NCBI RefSeq assembly: GCF_042665255.1
Contig: NZ_JBHTCD010000022.1
Reading direction: 5' to 3' (one strand)
Source: Insolitispirillum peregrinum
GTDB taxonomy: Bacteria; Pseudomonadota; Alphaproteobacteria; Rhodospirillales; Rhodospirillaceae
DNA length: 64,000 bases
Under the pieces are notes generated by a model. That model was not told where the DNA came from. It did no database searches and saw only the letters and a program-made list of their open reading frames with translations. A program made the position numbers and the translations under genes. Position 1 is the stretch's first letter; every line of letters starts with the position of its first letter. This document shows positions 1 through 9,233 of the stretch, in pieces.

Positions 1-613
1 GGAATGGGATGGCACCCTGGCCCGCCTCCATCACACGCTGTTCGTTCAGGTGCGGGAGATGGCGGGTAAGGAAGCCAGCCCGACAGCCGCGATCATCGAT
101 AGTCAAAGCGTCAAGGGCGCGGAAAAAAGGGGGCGCGGATCGATCCGTCCGGTTACGACGCGGGAAAGAAGGTCAAAGGCAAGGAGCGGCATATCGTCGT
201 CGATACGCTCGGTATGATTCTGGCAGCCCACATCCAGCCCGCCAACATCCAGGACCGCGACGGTGCTCTGCCGGTGTTGAAAGAAGCCCGCCGCTTGTTT
301 CCGTTCATCGAGCGGGTCTTCGCTGATGGCGGATATCAAGGAGCCGCCACAGCGGCGGCCGTGCGGGAACTGGGAGCCTGGCATCTGGAAATCGTCAAGC
401 GTTCCGACACAGCCAAGGGCTTCGAGGTGCTGCCCAAGCGCTGGATTGTCGAGCGCACCTTCGGTTGGCTGGGCCGCTGCCGCCGTCTCGCCAAGGACTT
501 CGAAAACCTGTCCCGTATGTCGCTGGCATTCTTGCGCCTCGCCCTGATCCGGCTGATGTTGCGCAGAATTGCAAGGCATCAGAAAAAATAGGGAACTTTC
601 CGGACGGGCTCTA
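1..613 (+). mobile_element. IS5-family insertion sequence, right part
   Basis: The left part of the element lies outside the window. What remains is the 3' portion of a DDE transposase gene, followed by a short tail (592-612) beginning GGAACTTTCCGG that is a candidate right inverted repeat. The tail cannot be confirmed because the left end is not visible. The transposase motifs and the A-run frameshift fit the IS427-like subgroup of IS5. The element lies just beyond a broken gene (669-1462). Confidence 0.75.
2..591 (+). CDS. IS5-family transposase, 5' truncated by window edge, with -1 frameshift
   Basis: The product is a DDE transposase acting on the insertion sequence ends. Two frames join at the A6G5 run at 123-133. 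The upstream frame (from base 2) carries the first catalytic Asp in IIDSQSVKG. The downstream frame (open from about 130 to the stop at 589-591) carries KGKERHIVVDT, the second Asp in FADGGYQG and the catalytic Glu in IVERTFGWLGR. A -1 slip on AAAAAAG restores one protein. Programmed frameshifting on such runs is known for IS427-type elements, so the gene may be functional rather than dead. The start codon is outside the window. Confidence 0.8.
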
Positions 614-668
614 AGGCTCACAGTTGCGCCTCACAATCCTCAGCCATCCCGACAGTTGTGGTACCTGA

Positions 669-1462
669 TCACAGGACGAATTGCAGAAACCGGTCGTACA
701 AGGGGGTTTTCTGGTACAGTCGGTGCTGTTGCCAGTCGTCATTGGCAGCCGGATTTTTCTGTTCCAGAAGCCCGAACCAGCACAAATACTGCAACACCCG
801 CGATTCAAAGGCCAACAGTCGCAAGTCAAGCAGACCGGAGTAGGGTAATGGCGGTTCCGGTGGCGAGGGCAGGGTGACGCTGCGCATCAAGGTATCGGCA
901 GGGTGCCAGCGGTCAGCAAAGCGGCCGATCAGGTACAGGACCAGTGAAATCTGCCAGCCAAAGGTTTCCTTGCTGCTGTTCCGATCCAGATAGGCGGTAT
1001 TGAAACGGGTGTAGGTGGTCTGGAACAGCAGCCCCTGCAAGGCCCCGGCCGCTCCTCGGCCAGCATCGTTTTGCCTTTGCGGGTCAGCTTCAGCAGGCCC
1101 TTTTCATGCCGGACCAGCCCGCTCAGCTTCAGGATGATGTGCAGGTAATGTACAGGCAGGACATCCGGCTCGTTGAGGGTGTTTCTGGCTGACAGGATTG
1201 TGGCCGCATCATACCCCGGCCAGCGGAAGTCTTCGATCAGCGTGGTGACCAGCTTGCGGGTCATGTTGCCTTTGGCGGTCAGCCTGGCGTCGGCACCGTC
1301 CAGTGCTGCCAACAGGATACGGGCGTTGGGAACCACGCAGGTGCGCGCCAGATCAGCCAGTGGGATGCCCTGCTGCAGGCGCAGGGGTCCGGTACCATCC
1401 AGAGTGTCACGAACAAGGGCACTGACGTGATGCCCCTCCACAATCACCATGCCAGCGGACAT
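669..1462 (-). pseudogene. Uncharacterised protein broken by a single-base frameshift
   Basis: The start at 1462 is preceded by a good ribosome site (GGAAGG about 8 bases upstream). The first frame reads through a helical segment with LTAKGN, PVHYLHIILKLSGLVRHEKG and LKLTRKGKTML, then loses sense near 1045. The other frame continues with ALQGLLFQTTYTRFNTAYLD and ends at 669. One added base in the GGGG/CC run around 1040-1050 would join them into a protein of about 264 residues. I recognise no function. The gene lies downstream of gltX in the same direction. It may be a real pseudogene next to an insertion sequence or a sequencing error in a G-run. Confidence 0.6.
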
Positions 1463-1515
1463 GTGCTTTTCCTTCCGGTACAGGTTTGTGACCGATCCGG
1501 CCCCTTCTGCCTCAC

Positions 1516-2859
1516 TCAGCCTGCTGTCAGGCGGGTCAGCACCAGATCATGGCCCAGCAGCGGCAGCAGGCCGCTCATTTCCGGGCCGTGGTCGTGGCCG
1601 GTCAGGGCCTGACGCAGCGGCATGAACAGGGTCTTGCCCTTGCGGCCGGTGGCATCCTTGACGGCGGTGGTCCAGGCTTTCCACGTCTGCCCGTCCCACG
1701 GTGCGGTGGGGAGCAGGGCGGCGGCCTGTGCCAGAAAGGCGCGGTCGTCGTCGCTGAAGTCCTGCAGCGGCAGGGCGTCATGGACCACCGCGTGCCAGAT
1801 GGCAGCATCGCACAGGACGGTCAGGTTCGAGCGCACCACCTCCCAGAACGCCGCGTCGGCCTTGTCCAGCCCCAGTGCCTGCAGGCGCGGTTCGGCCTGA
1901 TCCCACGGCAGGGCGTGGATCAGCTTCTGGTTCAGGCGCAGCAGCTCGGCCGGGTCAAAGCGCGGGGTCGAGCGTCCAAAGTGGCTGACGTCAAAGCTGC
2001 TGCCCAGCGCTTGCAGGCTGTCGAACGGCTCGATGGCGTCGGACGAGCCAAGGTGCCCCAGCAGCGAGGAAATGGCCATCGGCTCCAGACCCTGCTCGCG
2101 CAAGTCGCCCATCGACATGCTGCCCAGACGCTTGGACAGGCCGTTGCCGTCGGCATCGACCAGCAGCGGCAAGTGGGCGAACAGCGGCGGCTGATAGCCC
2201 AGAGCCTTGAAAATCTGGATCTGGACAGCGGTGTTGGTCACATGGTCTTCGCCACGCACCACATGGGTGATCGCCATTTCGGCGTCATCGACCACCGACG
2301 GCATCATGTACAGGAAGGTGCCATCTTCGCGGATCAGCACCGGGTCGGCCAGATGGGCGGCGTCATAGGTGCAGGTGCCACGGGTCAGGTCATTCCATTC
2401 GATGGTCCCCGGCAGCATCTTGAACCGCCAGTGCGGACGGCGGCCCTGGGCTTCGTAGTCGGCGCGCTGGCTGTCGGTCAACTCCAGCGCCGAGCGGTCA
2501 TAGACCGGCGGCTTGCCGCGCGCGCGCTGGCGGCGGCGCATGTATTCCAGCTCTTCCGGCGTTTCATAGCACGGGTACAGCCGCCCGGCCGCCTTCAGGG
2601 TGTCGGCGGCAGCGGCGTAGCGTTCCAGCCGCTGGCTCTGGTAATACTCTTCCTGCCAGCCGATCCCCAGCCAGCGCAGGTCCCGCAGGATGCCCTGCAC
2701 ATACTCGTCCTTGGAACGCTCGCGGTCGGTGTCGTCAAAGCGCAGGACGAACGACGACGGTTGCCCGCCAGCCAGCAGATAGTTGACCAGAGCGACGCGG
2801 ATGTTCCCCACATGCAGATAGCCTGTCGGGGACGGGGCAAAGCGAACACGGACTGTCAT
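1516..2859 (-). CDS. gltX: Glutamate--tRNA ligase
   Basis: This class I aminoacyl-tRNA synthetase charges tRNA-Glu with glutamate in the cytoplasm. The nucleotide-binding motif (HIGH class) is seen near residues 8-20 as PSPTGYLHVGN, and the KMSKS-class loop near residue 245 as GLSKRLGS. The anticodon-binding C-terminal half is present. At 447 residues it is a little shorter than the 465-475 usual for the family. Many alphaproteobacteria carry two GltX paralogues, one discriminating and one that can misacylate tRNA-Gln; the sequence alone does not settle which this is. It starts five bases after the nadE stop, so the two are probably co-transcribed. Confidence 0.93.
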   Translation of the reverse strand: MTVRVRFAPSPTGYLHVGNIRVALVNYLLAGGQPSSFVLRFDDTDRERSKDEYVQGILRDLRWLGIGWQEEYYQSQRLERYAAAADTLKAAGRLYPCYETPEELEYMRRRQRARGKPPVYDRSALELTDSQRADYEAQGRRPHWRFKMLPGTIEWNDLTRGTCTYDAAHLADPVLIREDGTFLYMMPSVVDDAEMAITHVVRGEDHVTNTAVQIQIFKALGYQPPLFAHLPLLVDADGNGLSKRLGSMSMGDLREQGLEPMAISSLLGHLGSSDAIEPFDSLQALGSSFDVSHFGRSTPRFDPAELLRLNQKLIHALPWDQAEPRLQALGLDKADAAFWEVVRSNLTVLCDAAIWHAVVHDALPLQDFSDDDRAFLAQAAALLPTAPWDGQTWKAWTTAVKDATGRKGKTLFMPLRQALTGHDHGPEMSGLLPLLGHDLVLTRLTAG

Positions 2860-2864
2860 CAGGA

Positions 2865-4532
2865 TTACCGGGGTCCAATATATGCGTTGGTGATGGGGTA
2901 ACGGCGCTCGCGGCCAAAGGCGCGGGTGCCGATCTTGACCCCCGGAGGGGCCTGACGGCGTTTATACTCCGCCCGGTTCAGCAAACGCCAGACCCGCTCG
3001 ACGGTGGCCGGGTCGTGATTTTGCGTTACCACCACCTCGGAGACCGATTTCTGGCCTTCGACCAGACCGAACAGAATGTCGTCCAGCACGTCATAGGGCG
3101 GCAGGCTGTCTTCGTCTTTCTGGTCCGGGCGCAGTTCTGCCGACGGTGGCTTGGTGATCACCCGTTCGGGCATCACCATCCCCTCCGGCCCCCTGGCTCC
3201 GCTCGGGCGGTGGGCGTTGCGCCAGCGCGAGACGGCGAACACGTCGGTCTTGTAGACGTCCTTCAGCACCGAATAGCCGCCGCACATGTCGCCGTACAAG
3301 GTGGCATAGCCGACGCTCATTTCACTCTTGTTGCCGGTGGACAGCACCATCGCGCCGAACTTGTTCGACAGCCCCATCAGGGTCATACCACGCGCGCGCG
3401 ACTGGATGTTTTCTTCGGTGATGTCCGGCGCGCGCCCGGCAAAGAACGGTGACAGCATGCTGTCATAGGCGGCCATCGCCGGGCCGATGTTGATTTCGTC
3501 CAGACGACAGCCGAGCAGGCGGGCACACTCGGCGGCGTCCTCCAGACTGTCGCGCGAGGTATAGGGCGAGGGCATCATCACGCAATGCACCTTGTCCGCC
3601 CCCAGCGCATCGACCGCCACCGCCGCCGACAGGGCGCTGTCAATGCCGCCCGACAGCCCCAGCAGCACGCCGGGGAAGCCGTTTTTCTGCACGTAATCGC
3701 GCAGCCCGACCACCATCGCCTGATAGATCTGTTCCAGCCGGTCGCCTGCCGGAACCGGGGTCTGTTCGGTGCAGGTCCAGCGGCCATCGCTGCCGCGGGT
3801 CCAGTCGCTGTCCACCTCGTGCGCGACCCATGGGGCCATTGACAGGCGCAGGCTGTGATCTGCCCCCAGCACAAAGCTGGAGCCGTCGAACACCAGTTCA
3901 TCCTGACCGCCGACCTGATTGACGTACACCAGCGGCAGGCCGGTTTCCGTCACCCGGGCCACCGCGTGCGACAGGCGCTGATCGGGCTTGTCGAGTTCAA
4001 ACGGGCTGCCGTTGGGGATCACCAGAATTTCGGCCCCGGTTTCGGCCAGTGTTTCGGCCACGTCGGTGAACCACATGTCTTCGCAGATCAGGATGCCCAG
4101 ACGGACGCCGCGCACCCGCACCGGGCCTTGGGCCGGACCGGTGGCGAAGACGCGGATTTCATCGAACACGCCGTAATTCGGCAAATGCTGTTTCAGAACG
4201 CGGGCCACCACCTCGCCACGGTCGAGCACCACCGCGCCGTTGTAGACCTTGCCATCCTGCCGCACCGGAGCGCCGACGATCAGCGCCGGGCCGCCCGCAG
4301 CGGTCATCTCTTTCAGGTCGCGCAGATGCTCGTCGCACAGGTCGAGGAAGGCCGGGCGATAGATCAGGTCTTCGGGAGGATAGCCGCTGAGGGCCAGTTC
4401 CGTCGTCACCACCACATCGCTGCCCCGTCCCGCCGCATGGAGGTAGGCCTGCCGCACCAAAGCCGCATTCGCGGCCACATCCCCGACGGTGGGATTGAGT
4501 TGTGCCAGAGTCAGTTTCAGCCGGTCAGCCAT
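2865..4532 (-). CDS. nadE: Glutamine-dependent NAD+ synthetase
   Basis: It converts nicotinate adenine dinucleotide to NAD+ using ammonia released from glutamine. The N-terminal nitrilase-type amidase domain (residues 1-260) shows the Glu in TELALSGYPPEDL, the Lys in VLKQHLPNYG and the nucleophile Cys150 in ILICEDMWF. The C-terminal synthetase domain has the ATP-pyrophosphatase loop LGLSGGIDSAL and the STGNKSE segment. I chose the ATG at 4532 because TAGGAA lies about 8 bases upstream; an in-frame start 33 bases further out has no such support. It has 555 residues, normal for the two-domain form. It heads an apparent operon with gltX, and pncB nearby feeds the same pathway. Confidence 0.94.
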   Translation of the reverse strand: MADRLKLTLAQLNPTVGDVAANAALVRQAYLHAAGRGSDVVVTTELALSGYPPEDLIYRPAFLDLCDEHLRDLKEMTAAGGPALIVGAPVRQDGKVYNGAVVLDRGEVVARVLKQHLPNYGVFDEIRVFATGPAQGPVRVRGVRLGILICEDMWFTDVAETLAETGAEILVIPNGSPFELDKPDQRLSHAVARVTETGLPLVYVNQVGGQDELVFDGSSFVLGADHSLRLSMAPWVAHEVDSDWTRGSDGRWTCTEQTPVPAGDRLEQIYQAMVVGLRDYVQKNGFPGVLLGLSGGIDSALSAAVAVDALGADKVHCVMMPSPYTSRDSLEDAAECARLLGCRLDEINIGPAMAAYDSMLSPFFAGRAPDITEENIQSRARGMTLMGLSNKFGAMVLSTGNKSEMSVGYATLYGDMCGGYSVLKDVYKTDVFAVSRWRNAHRPSGARGPEGMVMPERVITKPPSAELRPDQKDEDSLPPYDVLDDILFGLVEGQKSVSEVVVTQNHDPATVERVWRLLNRAEYKRRQAPPGVKIGTRAFGRERRYPITNAYIGPR

Positions 4533-4927
4533 CTCGTGCGTTCCTAAATCAAGCGCGCAGGGCAAAGAGTGGGATGGGGCGGGGACGCCGGGGCAGGGAT
4601 CATCCCGCTTGGTCCGAGCCAGATGTCTAAGGGGGTTAGAGGCTAGGGGGCGGGGGTGGTCCTGTCAACGCGCGACAGTATTTCCGGTTGGTATTTCTTG
4701 CCGGAAACACCCTCTTGCACCGGGGGAATCTACCAATGTGCAAATGATCCGGCCCGGGAAAGGCGGTACCATGGATGTAACGCTTTTGGTTTGGAACGCA
4801 GACGATCCCGGTTCGATCTCGTACCTGAGGATCCTGAGTACCGCGCCAGTGATACCAAATGCCCACTGATGCCAGAAGCCCGCTGATAAACGTCGCAAAG
4901 ACGTATCTTGCATGATCGGGGAACGCC
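4533..4927. other. Intergenic region between nadE and a divergent gene
   Basis: This is 395 bases between two divergent genes and must hold both promoters. Open frames exist on both strands but lack ribosome sites, recognisable motifs and normal codon bias, so I call no gene. I see no tRNA fold, strong terminator or known repeat. Confidence 0.5.
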
Positions 4928-5809
4928 ATGACTGCCACCTTATCCCCTTCGGTCGCTCCGGACGGCGCTGACGGTCGGAGCGAGGCTTACAATGAGGGCG
5001 GCTGCCCGCTGGACATGAGCCGCCTGTTGATCATGGATTTTGTCGCCACGCTCGAACAGGAAGCCGCCCGCACCGGGACGCTGGATGCCGGGGCCTTGCG
5101 GGCGCAGGCCGAGGTGTTCCTGGGTCATTTGCGCGGCTTGCGCCAGCCTGCGGACAATTGCCTGCGTTTGCACGAGCAGTTGAAGTGGGAAGAGCGCCGT
5201 CGCCATCCCTTTGAACGGTTGATCATTCGGCGCTTCTCCCATCTGTTGCCGAAACGAATCGGCGATGATGGCGTGATGCAGGGAGCGATGCTGTCCCGGC
5301 GGGCCATCCCCGGCATTGCGGTGGCGATCACCAAGATGATCGGCATTGACCGCTATCGCGCATGGGAAACCGCCACCCATGAAATCCTGCGCCGCCACAA
5401 GGCCGAACGTCCCGGCCCGATCGACTGGGCCGATGTCGCCGCCCGGCGGGAAAGCACCCAACTGGTTGAATTGGCCCTGATCCGCATGGCGCCCTACTTT
5501 GGTGATCTCGACAAGCGGGTGCAATGGCTGGTGGAGGTGGTCAACAGCCACCTTGGCCCGCCGCAGCCGGAAGACGGTGGTCGTGTGTGGGTGATGGATG
5601 GCCCCAAGGCGCGGATGATGCTGTTGGCGTTGTACGATGACCTGCGTCAGCGTCTGCGGGATGGTGCCGTCGAGCTGGAAGCCACCTACGGCTCGCGGGC
5701 CATGGGGGCGCTGCGGGAACTGGATGCAGCCTTTGCCCGGTTCGAACAGCAGGCGGTGATGGCGGTGCAGGCTCCGGCGCGGGATTTGCCGTTTGGGGGC
5801 TTGTTGTAG
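4928..5809 (+). CDS. Conserved hypothetical protein, mostly helical
   Basis: I do not recognise this 293-residue protein. There is no signal peptide or membrane helix, so it is probably cytoplasmic. It is rich in charged, helix-forming residues, with stretches such as LRLHEQLKWEERRRHPFERL (about 80-100) and a Lys/Arg-rich region around LLPKRIGDD. GGGGAA lies just upstream of the ATG. Codon use matches the neighbours, which argues for a resident gene. It converges on pncB and shares a strong terminator with it. Confidence 0.8.
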   Translation: MTATLSPSVAPDGADGRSEAYNEGGCPLDMSRLLIMDFVATLEQEAARTGTLDAGALRAQAEVFLGHLRGLRQPADNCLRLHEQLKWEERRRHPFERLIIRRFSHLLPKRIGDDGVMQGAMLSRRAIPGIAVAITKMIGIDRYRAWETATHEILRRHKAERPGPIDWADVAARRESTQLVELALIRMAPYFGDLDKRVQWLVEVVNSHLGPPQPEDGGRVWVMDGPKARMMLLALYDDLRQRLRDGAVELEATYGSRAMGALRELDAAFARFEQQAVMAVQAPARDLPFGGLL

Positions 5810-5832
5810 CCATCCTTTAACAAAGGCGCGGT

Positions 5833-5871
5833 AAAAAAAGGGTGTAGAGGTCTGCTCTACACCCTTTTTTC
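5833..5871. terminator. Bidirectional Rho-independent terminator
   Basis: A perfect 10-bp stem (GGGTGTAGAG at 5840-5849, complement at 5855-5864) with a 5-base loop is flanked by seven A on the left and six T on the right. It can therefore stop transcription from both convergent genes, the helical hypothetical protein and pncB. Confidence 0.93.
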
Positions 5872-7062
5872 TTACAGGATATCGTCTTCGTTGCGCTTTA
5901 GCAGGAACTCGCGGCCAACCTTGACGCGCGGCTGACCGTCATAGGCAACGATGTCCGCCGTGGCGTAGGTTTCCCCCCAGTTCGACGGCAGGTAAGACCC
6001 GGTGCCGATCACGTCGATCGGGGCGCGGGCATCGGCCATCACCTTGCACTTGCTGGCCGAAAAGCCGGACGAGGCAATGATCTTGACGTTCGGGAACCCT
6101 GCCCGGTCGAGGGCTTCGCGCATGTGCCAGACGGCGGCGGCGGAAACGCCGGTGCCGATCAGGTGGCGCAACTCGGTTTCGGTACGATAGCCGCGAATGG
6201 CCTTGGGGGCGTTGCGTTCGAGGATGTCATAGCTCGACTGGGTATCGAGGCCCTCGATGTAGCGCCCGCCGTGGGTGTCCAGCCGCATGCCGAGGCGGCC
6301 CTTGGCGGCCAGCTCGGGGAAGGCGTGGCAGACTTCCAGCGCGTCGGTCAGCTCGCGGCCAAAGTAATCGACCAGCACGATCAGGTCCTGATCGGGGAAG
6401 GTCTCGTGGAACATCTGGGCGGCGCGCAGGGTTGATCCGGCATAGCCGATCAGGGCGTGTGGCATGGTGCCCTTGCCACTGCTGGCACCAAAGAAGTGCG
6501 CGGTGGCATCGGTGGCGTTGCCAACAAAGCCCTTGGCCCCCGAGGACCGTTGCGCCGCTTTCGAGCCAACCGAAGCCGCATAGGCCATCAGTTCGGCCAT
6601 TTCGGTGCCCGCGCAGTGGCGGGCATCCATCGCCAGAAAGGCCACCTGCGGCAGTTGTTCGCACATCGCATGGGCATTATAGGCCGCCACACAGGCCGCC
6701 CCCAGCTTTTGCAGCAGCAGTGTTTCCAGATCGACCAGCGTGACAAAGCTGCCGGTGATGTAGACCATCGGCTCGCCCGCACCAACCCAGTCGCCTTCCT
6801 GAAACACCTGTTCGATGGCGACGGTCTGCCCTCGGTCCTGCACCATCGTTTGCAGCCAGTCGCAGGCCATTCTGGTTGCCGCCAGCACCGGGCGACGCAT
6901 GAACACCGCATAGGTGACTTCGGCGTCACCAAACCGCTGCACCACCTGTTGCGTGCGGCTGAAATACTTGTCGGTCCACAGCGCGACCTGATTTTCCGGC
7001 GGCCACGGCTGAACAGCCTTTTGCGCAGCTGGTTTGGCAACAGTGTTAGCTGGGTGGGCCAT
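5872..7062 (-). CDS. pncB: Nicotinate phosphoribosyltransferase
   Basis: It joins nicotinate to phosphoribosyl pyrophosphate to make nicotinate mononucleotide, the first step of the Preiss-Handler NAD salvage route. The protein has the family's type II PRTase-like barrel, with LWTDKYFSRTQQVV near the N-terminus, GTEMAELMAYAAS, and the C-terminal phosphate-binding part IIASSGFSASKCKVM followed by DVIGTGSYL. An upstream in-frame extension of 72 residues looks non-coding. The ATG at 7062 has GGGAG about 8 bases upstream, giving 396 residues, normal for the family. nadE a little over 1 kb away completes the same pathway. Confidence 0.9.
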   Translation of the reverse strand: MAHPANTVAKPAAQKAVQPWPPENQVALWTDKYFSRTQQVVQRFGDAEVTYAVFMRRPVLAATRMACDWLQTMVQDRGQTVAIEQVFQEGDWVGAGEPMVYITGSFVTLVDLETLLLQKLGAACVAAYNAHAMCEQLPQVAFLAMDARHCAGTEMAELMAYAASVGSKAAQRSSGAKGFVGNATDATAHFFGASSGKGTMPHALIGYAGSTLRAAQMFHETFPDQDLIVLVDYFGRELTDALEVCHAFPELAAKGRLGMRLDTHGGRYIEGLDTQSSYDILERNAPKAIRGYRTETELRHLIGTGVSAAAVWHMREALDRAGFPNVKIIASSGFSASKCKVMADARAPIDVIGTGSYLPSNWGETYATADIVAYDGQPRVKVGREFLLKRNEDDIL

Positions 7063-7324
7063 CGCCCGAACTCCCTTCATGGCGTGGCACGAAAGGGGAG
7101 AGCCAGATTTCGCACCATGCAGAGTTATCATTGCGCTGCGTGCAAAAGAAAACGACATTCTGCACGGGAATTCTGTCCTTGCCACAGACTGTCCGGCGTC
7201 ACGGACCCGGGTTCCGCTGAAAAGGAACAGGGAGGATACGCCCGCCATCCTTTCCCTGTAAACTGTTATCAGAAACAACTGTTCCCGAAGCGGGTGTTTT
7301 CAATAGAACTGGGGACGCCAAAGG

Positions 7325-7357
7325 AAAACGGGCCACCCGGCAAGGGGCGGCCCGTTT
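7325..7357 (-). terminator. Rho-independent terminator of the DAHP synthase gene
   Basis: The stem AAACGGGCC / GGCCCGTTT (7349-7357 with 7326-7334) is followed, reading the minus strand, by a T-rich stretch. It lies just beyond the stop of the class II DAHP synthase gene. The rest of 7063-7379 is the pncB upstream region with nothing else recognised. Confidence 0.85.
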
Positions 7358-7379
7358 CAACAGGGAACAGACGTCAGGA

Positions 7380-8777
7380 TCAGCCAGCGAGCGCCTGACG
7401 TTCGGCCTTCAGGGCTTCCGAGATCAGGAACGCCAGTTCCAGCGACTGGTTGGCGTTCAGACGCGGATCGCAGTAGGTGTCATAGGCTTCGGACAGACCG
7501 GATTCCGTGATCGCCTGCGAGCCACCGATGCACTCGGTGACGTTGCGGCCGGTCATTTCAAAATGCACGCCACCCGCATGGGTGCCTTCGGCCTTGTGGA
7601 CGGCAAAGAACGCCTTCACTTCGTCCAGAATGCGGTCGAACGAGCGGGTCTTGTAGCCGTTTTCGGTCTTGATGGTGTTGGCGTGCATCGGGTCGCAGGC
7701 CCACACCACGTTGCGGCCTTCGGCCTTGGCGGCACGCACCAGCGCCGGCAGCTTTTCCAGCACCTTTTCAGCGCCCATGCGGACGATGAAGGTCAGCTTG
7801 CCGGGTTCGTTGCGCGGGTTGATGGCATCGCACAGGGTCAGCAGGTCGTCGGTGGTCATCGACGGACCAACCTTGCAGCCGATCGGGTTGCCGATCCCGC
7901 TCATGAACTGCACATGCGGCCCCTTGGGATCGCGGGTGCGCTCACCGATCCACAGCATGTGGGCCGAGCAGCAATAGACTTCGCCGGTGGTGGAATCGGT
8001 GCGGGTCAGGGCTTCTTCATAGGGCAGAAGCAGGGCTTCGTGGCTGGTGAAGAAGTCGGTCTTGCGGATCTGCGGCACGCGGTCGCCGGTCAGGCCGCAG
8101 GCTTCCATGAAGGCCAGCGTTTCCTGAATGCGGTCGGCGAGGCCCTGATACTGTTCGGCCTGCGGCGAGCCGGAGGCAAATTCCAGCGTCCACTTGTGCA
8201 CCTTGTGCAGGTCGGCATAGCCACCGGCGGCAAAGGCACGCAGCAGGTTGAGGGTCGCTGCCGACTGGTTGTAGGCGCGCATCATGCGGTCAGGATCGGG
8301 GATGCGGGCATCCGGGGTGTTTTCCGGGCCGTTGATCATGTCCCCGCGATAGCTGATCAGCTCGACGCCGTTGATCTTTTCGGTCGGAGCCGAACGGGGC
8401 TTGGCAAACTGCCCGGCCATCCGGCCGACCTTGACGATCGGCAGGGCCGCGCCAAAGGTCAGCACCACCGCCATCTGCAACAGCACGCGGAAGGTGTCGC
8501 GGATGGTATCGGCGCGCAGCTCGGAAAAGCTTTCGGCGCAGTCGCCGCCTTGCAGCAGGAACGCCTCACCGGCGCAGACCTTGGCCAGCTGGGCCTTCAG
8601 CGTGCGGGCTTCGCCGGCAAAGACCAGCGGCGGCATGGTGGCCAGGGATGTTTCCACGCGGCCCAAGGCATCGGCATCGGGATAGGTCGGCATCTGGAAG
8701 TCTTCCCAGGTGCCACCCTGGCCCCGGCGCTCCTCAACGATGCGTCTCCATCCGTCTTTTGTCCATTGCCCAGACAT
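7380..8777 (-). CDS. aroG: 3-deoxy-7-phosphoheptulonate synthase, class II
   Basis: It condenses phosphoenolpyruvate and erythrose 4-phosphate, the first step of the shikimate pathway. The plant/mycobacterial-type class II family is shown by WTKDGWRR, FLLQGGDCAESF, KVGRMAGQFAKPRS, MLWIGERTRD, and WACDPMHANTIKTENGYKTR followed by VHFEMTGRNVTECIGG. The Cys of QGGDCAE and the Glu/His/Asp set typical of the metal site are present. I chose the ATG at 8777 because GAGG lies 9 bases upstream; another ATG at 8786 sits directly on that ribosome site. It has 465 residues, normal for the class. It is monocistronic between two intergenic regions. Confidence 0.93.
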   Translation of the reverse strand: MSGQWTKDGWRRIVEERRGQGGTWEDFQMPTYPDADALGRVETSLATMPPLVFAGEARTLKAQLAKVCAGEAFLLQGGDCAESFSELRADTIRDTFRVLLQMAVVLTFGAALPIVKVGRMAGQFAKPRSAPTEKINGVELISYRGDMINGPENTPDARIPDPDRMMRAYNQSAATLNLLRAFAAGGYADLHKVHKWTLEFASGSPQAEQYQGLADRIQETLAFMEACGLTGDRVPQIRKTDFFTSHEALLLPYEEALTRTDSTTGEVYCCSAHMLWIGERTRDPKGPHVQFMSGIGNPIGCKVGPSMTTDDLLTLCDAINPRNEPGKLTFIVRMGAEKVLEKLPALVRAAKAEGRNVVWACDPMHANTIKTENGYKTRSFDRILDEVKAFFAVHKAEGTHAGGVHFEMTGRNVTECIGGSQAITESGLSEAYDTYCDPRLNANQSLELAFLISEALKAERQALAG

Positions 8778-9233
8778 CACACTCATCCTCGGTGTCCATA
8801 GAAAAGGGAGCACACAGTACATCACGCCACGGCCCAATGCCATAGCTGGCATTCTTTCAACTGAACGGGACGATGAAAAAGCAAGTCCGGTCAGCGGGGA
8901 GAGGCTGCGACTGTCGTGCTGTTGCTGTAATTCACCTTAAAGTTTTATTTTTTTCAATTATCCATTTCAGAGTGTTTCTGCTGCGACATACGGCAAGGGG
9001 CATCCTCCGACGGTCCGCGACGATCGTCAGCTTACGGAGGTTCCTTGGGGCAGCGTTCTGCCATGCCGGTTCCCGTGATCAGGGGATGGGTATGTCTATC
9101 CGGGCGTAAATCGGTGCCAAAAAATGCGCCCTGTGAAATCCGGTGCTATGGGATATGAGTGTAAAAACCAGTAGAGAAACATCAATCAGTGATTGATGTT
9201 TTCCCGACCATGCTCTTAAAAGAGGAGCCTGCG
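8778..9233. other. Divergent intergenic region
   Basis: This is 456 bases between the DAHP synthase gene and the divergent SGHY-module gene. The segment 8930-8975 is AT-rich and promoter-like. I see no RNA gene, repeat or credible small gene. Confidence 0.45.

Noticed and set aside
1549..2901. A 450-codon open frame antisense to gltX
   Set aside because: High GC at third codon positions leaves long open antisense frames. It has no ribosome site or motifs, while gltX is certain.
4780..4840. A GGTTCGATCTC stretch recalling a tRNA T-arm
   Set aside because: No acceptor stem, D-arm or anticodon arm can be folded around it.
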